Origin: Spirochaetia bacterium
GTDB taxonomy: Bacteria; Spirochaetota; UBA12135
DNA length: 7,535 bases
Direction: 5' to 3'
Assembly: GCA_003497555.1 (NCBI GenBank)
Contig: DNNS01000653.1
Location: forward strand, 1-7,535
In this document: positions 5,301 to 7,535 of the stretch, in pieces
Numbering within the stretch: the first letter of the stretch is position 1
How the letters are laid out: each line of letters opens with the position of its first letter
Notes under the pieces: generated by a model
What the model was told of the DNA's origin: nothing
What the model saw: the letters and a program-made list of their open reading frames with translations, nothing else
The model's database searches: none
Made by a program: the position numbers and the translations under genes

Positions 5301-7535
5301 CTTACCAATTCCACCAATCTTGGGGCTGTTGCTGCCAGTAATTTTGTTACCGCAGGGGCAGATTGCTCCATAAACTGCTCTCTTTCCAATTTTTCCACGC
5401 AGATTGACCTGCCGGACACCATGTATCTATATTTTCTGCTTACCAATACGTCTGCTGCGGTTTTTTCCAATACAGTCAGGTTTCAAATCACCAATGTGCT
5501 TTGCCAGGGCCCAAACGGCGGTATTTTCACCAATACCGGAATTTTGGCTCCGGCGCAAAGTACTGAATCCAGAATTGATCAATTCCGGGTATCGGTTAAT
5601 TTTATTTCCAATGAGATCAGCACCTATTTCCCCAAGCAGGGCAGTTTTAACAACTGTTTTTTAAAAATTGAAATGGCAGGCAATGATCCCGATGCCACCA
5701 ATTATCTTGATTTTATTGATATTAAAACCAACGGGCTTTCCACAGCCAGCAATACGCATATTGCCAATGTAAAACTCTATCTTGACGACGGAAACCGGGC
5801 TTTCAGCAATGATACTGTCAAAGCCGTAACATCACTGGCGGCAAACGGCTCGGCGCGCTTTACTCCCGCATCGCCCATACCGCTTCCTTCCACCAATAAA
5901 GTACTGTTTTATATCGGGTATGATGTTACCAGCGAGGATGATTCCGCTGTCGGCAGATTTTTCGGTTTATCCATAACCAACATCGGCTTTACAGACAGTA
6001 TCAGCGATAATTATCCGCAAAATTCCTTTACTACAGACAATACTTCCGGCCCGGCTGTTCAAGATAAAGTTACAATAGTAACGCTTACCTCGCGTGTCTG
6101 GGATTATAAAATTACTTCCGCTGAAAACTGCGCTCCGGTTTCCATCAACAGGTCTAATATTTATGCCATGGCTTCTTTTGAAATTATACGCGATGGAGAA
6201 GATGCAGCAGAAACCATTACCAATATTATTTTTAATGTTGAAGGCAGTACGCCGGATGTTTATGGCAAAGCCTATTTATACAGGGACACCAATGATTCCG
6301 CTGCACTTGATATTGCGCTTGATAAACCGGCAGGCAGTAATGCACTTTTGGCCGGAGCCAATTATATTTCCTGCAGTGAAAATTATAATTCGACAGATCC
6401 GTTATATCCGGACAAATTCTGGATTGCAATTGAAATCACCAATGCGGCCAATGCGGTTTTTTCCAATACTTTAAGATTGAAAATAACCAATATAATGGCA
6501 GCCGGTCCCAATAGCGGGGCAGTTACCAATCTGCATATTCTTACCAATACATTTAATAATCTGGCCCGTATAGACAGTTACGCGCTGTCTGCGCATGCCG
6601 TTAACCTGTTAACCGGCTCCAGTACTATCAAGCAGGGTTCATTCAACAATCTGCACAGTAAAATTATTTTTTCCAATACCGATCCGGATGCCACCAATTT
6701 TTTTTCCGGGCTTACTCTTACTAATATCGGAAATGCCGGCCAGGGAGATTTGGGTTATTATCAAATCTACCGCGATAATGGTAACGCTGCTTTTTCCGCG
6801 GCCGAAGACAGTCTGGTAGGTTATGCTTCAGCCGGTACTGATAACAGATTTATCATTAATATAAATCCCGCCCAGGCAGTATATTCAGGCGAAACAATTT
6901 TCTGGGGCGCATTTAATGTGGAATTCGGCGCAGATATAGACGATACGATTGCTTTTCAGATTATTAATCCGTCTGTAAATATGGTATTTTCCGATCAGTA
7001 CAATGATGCTTATACCATAATACCGGGCGTTAGCGGAGATACGGAAATTCCCAAAACCATTACTACCAACAGAATTGCACCCTATAATACCCAGACCTAT
7101 GACTTTTATCTTAAAAACGTAAATTACGATTCCATGCCCCAGTCATTTAATTCCAATAAAATTATTACTGCCGGTTATGCAGATATAGTTATGGATGTGG
7201 AAAATACCAACACCCAGGTTTTTCAGGGAATGGATGTCAAAATATCATCTACCGGGGTAAAAAACAATATTTCCGGAATAGCATACATTTACCGCGATAC
7301 CACCAACACCTCAGGGCTCTTTGCCAGTAATTTTGTAAGTGCAGGAAACGATTTTGCCATTAACTGCGCCATGTCGAATTTATCCATGGAAAACGACAGC
7401 CCCACCAGATTGTTTTTAAGCTTTCTTCTTACCAATGACATTAATTATACCAAAACCAACACCGTATCTTTTCAGATAACCAATCTGCGCAGCAGCGGCC
7501 CCAATCTGGTTTTTACCAATCTGCATATTCTTACC
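2238..7535 (+). CDS. Giant exported repetitive beta-sandwich protein, N-terminal 1766 residues (3' end outside window)
   Basis: Seen: the frame is free of stops from the TAA at 2214 to the right edge and in register at position 7535. The order is an export signal (residues 1-37), a jelly-roll-like domain (38-294), two further beta-sandwich-like regions (295-624), then alternating A and B repeat domains starting at residues 625, 780, 958, 1111, 1288, 1443 and 1621. The protein is rich in Asn, Thr and Ser, and the dipeptide Thr-Asn occurs about fifty times. No catalytic motif is recognisable. Known: domains with a [FY]xRDxNxxxxF strand-loop, a TVSFQITN-type last strand and a GPxGG linker resemble Ig-like stalk domains of large bacterial surface proteins. 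Inferred: a secreted or surface-displayed adhesin or fibre-like protein, with the jelly-roll as possible ligand-binding head and the repeats as stalk. Attachment and secretion signals are presumably at the unseen C-terminus. It has its own promoter and no close partner gene upstream. It could also be a sheath or S-layer-related protein. Confidence 0.85.
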   Translation, partial: MNNLFISVLQKILKKLIIVSIFSNFILSVLLFSNYFYEPFNNTDNAWMWQNWQSSGALDWRVGREGVVIAGGSLIGAATIDSSKYLRLRFVPIDQNGDNGPWTALGIRLTNKSFSANTILPFGVKVDLLHRKFSGTMGDKAFYKQFTGLWIAKNNGISGNQLGEQLEDYFGIGAEVGPDYNPEFQGRLFGAFQSFNLTQAKRPDGRITNISGITNYSRASGSTNAIGYMLTHDGTNITFFINPDVSNKNAYPNEYCIVDTKAVTWNSDIQIILMSENRYMDQEDLSIWDEMMVSMAADSSEPVISNRTVEVSTNSTDYRRFSININHAIGSTNTGINTVKIVKHSGWTEWRTNTFRIFSDYNNDNILEELSIMPFPDDSLAVSECTFLTNGHELWIRLGKQIDSAVSNKTIRIDFESATPAQGSYEWNTWVNSILYDPHNNQTNIASCGYQQGSGSSHTITVTPALGDANAYSAIKPNEIFLGPNYFSMVYYIQAYAANTTNIREAIIEIPYEFSNCTFSNFDSILMGTNETGKILRMPPLAGVTQTNDYIKLDYSSFDNFYPGGLDVISFEIHNTSSLNAKTNVKWRSWVDYANIGALSSQAGTNTTYVSQNLTIQPQPLDAAWDYQIISAANYAPVSMGISNITALASFDIIADGENTTLEAITNCEITVGGNTPDLKGFLHFYRDTNNSGVFSTNDLPVFTTNISLPVTRFYFTESNQNTAATNPTRYWIAAEITNKAPAVFTNTINIKITDLSASGPQGGVIDNENAVTAGDNKTARIDTHQIFVSAENLVNGSIKQGTFNNLGMKIIISNNDPDATNYLYRLYVTNHGSADQFDFGTMKLYADNGDDVFNNSSDIYVMSGSMNNNKYFSLFNMPAWTMYGTGNETFWAVFDVNIEADNNDTVSLQILHNTNIMFYDNYGDHSDPRPVPIGIPQFGQPQALTTNIIIPFSSKDYDFYLYSVSYGSMPVSFSTNQFVPVGNIRLFMDTENSSTQRFTGLDVKISSSGTDENVSGILYILTNSTNLGAVAASNFVTAGADCSINCSLSNFSTQIDLPDTMYLYFLLTNTSAAVFSNTVRFQITNVLCQGPNGGIFTNTGILAPAQSTESRIDQFRVSVNFISNEISTYFPKQGSFNNCFLKIEMAGNDPDATNYLDFIDIKTNGLSTASNTHIANVKLYLDDGNRAFSNDTVKAVTSLAANGSARFTPASPIPLPSTNKVLFYIGYDVTSEDDSAVGRFFGLSITNIGFTDSISDNYPQNSFTTDNTSGPAVQDKVTIVTLTSRVWDYKITSAENCAPVSINRSNIYAMASFEIIRDGEDAAETITNIIFNVEGSTPDVYGKAYLYRDTNDSAALDIALDKPAGSNALLAGANYISCSENYNSTDPLYPDKFWIAIEITNAANAVFSNTLRLKITNIMAAGPNSGAVTNLHILTNTFNNLARIDSYALSAHAVNLLTGSSTIKQGSFNNLHSKIIFSNTDPDATNFFSGLTLTNIGNAGQGDLGYYQIYRDNGNAAFSAAEDSLVGYASAGTDNRFIININPAQAVYSGETIFWGAFNVEFGADIDDTIAFQIINPSVNMVFSDQYNDAYTIIPGVSGDTEIPKTITTNRIAPYNTQTYDFYLKNVNYDSMPQSFNSNKIITAGYADIVMDVENTNTQVFQGMDVKISSTGVKNNISGIAYIYRDTTNTSGLFASNFVSAGNDFAINCAMSNLSMENDSPTRLFLSFLLTNDINYTKTNTVSFQITNLRSSGPNLVFTNLHILT
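2349..3119 (+). other. Concanavalin/LamG-like jelly-roll domain (residues about 38-294)
   Basis: The stretch begins EPFNNTDNAWMWQNW, contains ALDWRVGREGVVIAGGSL and YLRLRFVPID, then YMLTHDGTNITFFINPD, and closes with LSIWDEMMVS. A W-rich opening, a strand reading GTxITFFxNPD and a closing (W/F)DEhhVS strand are typical of carbohydrate-binding or LamG-like beta-jelly-rolls. I infer a possible glycan-binding head. Family membership is from pattern only, and no enzymatic carboxylate pair is identifiable. Confidence 0.5.
3120..4109 (+). other. Two divergent beta-sandwich regions before the repeats (residues about 295-624)
   Basis: The first part includes EWRTNTFRIFSDYNNDNILE. D360, N362, D364 and E368 sit in a DxNxDxxxE loop resembling a calcium-binding loop, and its strand order resembles the later A repeats. 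The second part includes PNEIFLGPNYFSMVYYI and IREAIIEIPYEF, a pattern seen in other bacterial surface beta-sandwich modules. Together they span 330 residues, almost the size of one later A-B doublet, so they may be a diverged copy. No named domain is claimed. Confidence 0.45.
4110..5108 (+). repeat. Repeat doublet 1 (A1-B1)
   Basis: A1 carries DLKGFLHFYRDTNNSGVF and ends ITDLSASGPQGGVID. B1 opens ARIDTHQIFVSAENL, then IKQGTFNN, NNDPDATNY, KLYADNGDDVF and FWAVFDVNIEADNND, and closes MFYDNYGDHSD. Both look like Ig-like beta-sandwiches of the same ancestral type, sharing a QG or equivalent early turn, a [KF]xYxDxG loop and a late F-x-V/I strand. Confidence 0.75.
5109..6098 (+). repeat. Repeat doublet 2 (A2-B2)
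   Basis: A2 opens YDFYLYSVSYGSMP. It has GLDVKISSSGTDENVSG and FSNTVRFQITN, and ends with the linker CQGPNGGIF. In A2 the usual RD loop is replaced by LYILTNSTN, so the acidic residues are missing. B2 opens SRIDQFRVSV, with PKQGSFNN, NDPDATNY, VKLYLDDGNRAF and LFYIGYDVTSEDD. B2 is 531 nt, one codon shorter than B1 and B3. Confidence 0.75.
6099..7097 (+). repeat. Repeat doublet 3 (A3-B3)
   Basis: A3 opens WDYKITSAENCAPVS, carries KAYLYRDTNDSAAL and FWIAIEITNAANAVF, and ends ITNIMAAGPNSGAVTN. B3 opens ARIDSYALSAHAVNL, with IKQGSFNN, NTDPDATNF, YQIYRDNGNAAF and IFWGAFNVEFGADIDD, closing MVFSDQYND. It matches doublet 1 in length (999 nt) and is closer to it than to doublet 2. Confidence 0.75.
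6523..6545 (+). repeat. 23-nt identical block in A-B linkers, copy 1
   Basis: The 23 bases here, encoding TNLHILT in the linker of A3-B3, are identical to 7513-7535 in the A4 linker, 990 nt downstream. The other linkers do not contain this block. Synonymous sites are shared, which suggests recent sequence exchange between linkers. Confidence 0.7.
7098..7535 (+). repeat. Repeat A4, cut by the window edge
   Basis: A4 opens YDFYLKNVNYDSMPQSF and contains GMDVKISSTG, AYIYRDTTNTSGLF and TVSFQITNLRSSGPN. It matches A2 with the same opening and an exact 1989-nt offset. The window ends inside the A-B linker. By the A2 length, B4 should begin near 7557. Confidence 0.75.
7513..7535 (+). repeat. 23-nt identical block in A-B linkers, copy 2
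   Basis: This is the second copy of the linker block at 6523-6545. It runs up to the window edge, so the identity may extend further. Confidence 0.7.

Larger units (their letters stand above)
4110..7535 (+). repeat. Hierarchical tandem protein repeat, superperiod 1989 nt
   Basis: Seven domains follow one another: A1 4110-4574, B1 4575-5108, A2 5109-5567, B2 5568-6098, A3 6099-6563, B3 6564-7097 and A4 7098 to the edge. A1 and A3 are both 465 nt and open WDYxIxSAxNxAPVS. A2 and A4 open YDFYL and continue with SMPxSF. B1 and B3 are both 534 nt and open ARIDxxxxSA. The distances A1 to A3, A2 to A4 and B1 to B3 are each exactly 1989 nt (663 codons). Adjacent doublets are 999, 990 and 999 nt. All B units carry DPDATN[YF]. 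A units end in a linker with GPxGG or a variant. The array continues past the window. Confidence 0.85.

Noticed and set aside
5404..6474. Plus-strand frames of 86 and 126 codons inside the repeats
   Set aside because: They are out-of-frame readings of the continuous coding frame, which has domain structure; these do not.
4110..7535. CRISPR-like or satellite DNA array
   Set aside because: The repeats are diverged protein-coding units in one open frame, with no short identical repeats separated by unique spacers.

Overview
The window carries three protein-coding loci, all on the + strand. Nothing in it marks a mobile element, CRISPR array, rRNA or tRNA. The AT-leaning base composition, a strong AGGAGG ribosome binding site, an AAA/DUF4143-type ATPase remnant and a very long exported beta-sandwich protein point to a bacterium with a cell-surface or secretion lifestyle. 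It may be one of the Gram-negative anaerobic or uncultured lineages (PVC group, spirochaetes, Elusimicrobia or Omnitrophota-like). I cannot fix the phylum from the sequence.

Layout: (1) Positions 1-1064 hold the 3' part of a gene ending in a class I glutamine-amidotransferase-like (GATase1-like) domain. Its frame is open to the left edge, so the TTG at 108 is probably not its true start. (2) 1065-1287 is an AT-rich spacer ending in a promoter that sits directly against the next ATG. (3) 1288-1777 is a broken AAA/DUF4143 ATPase gene. Its N-terminal Walker A/B part is joined out of frame to its extreme C-terminal tail, and the middle of the gene is gone. (4) 1778-2237 is non-coding, with a GC-rich hairpin terminator (about 1871-1908), an AT-rich stretch with one perfect hairpin (2091-2109), a TGTTATAAT extended -10 box and an ideal Shine-Dalgarno. 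(5) From 2238 to the right edge one uninterrupted frame of 1766 codons encodes the N-terminal part of a giant exported protein. It appears to begin at the non-canonical codon ATT.

The giant protein has a hydrophobic export signal, a concanavalin/jelly-roll-like beta-sandwich, roughly 330 residues of further beta-sandwich, and then tandem repeats to the window edge. The repeats are hierarchical. Related domains of about 153-155 residues (A) and 177-178 residues (B) alternate as A1-B1-A2-B2-A3-B3-A4. A1/A3 and A2/A4 are the closer pairs, which gives a higher-order unit of exactly 1989 nt (663 codons) at three independent landmarks. The repeat continues beyond the window.

The three loci do not form an obvious pathway. 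The ATPase is a relic flanked by its own promoter and a terminator, and the giant gene is an independent transcription unit with its own promoter. The main points of interest are the ATT start, the strict hierarchical repeat and the collapsed ATPase gene.
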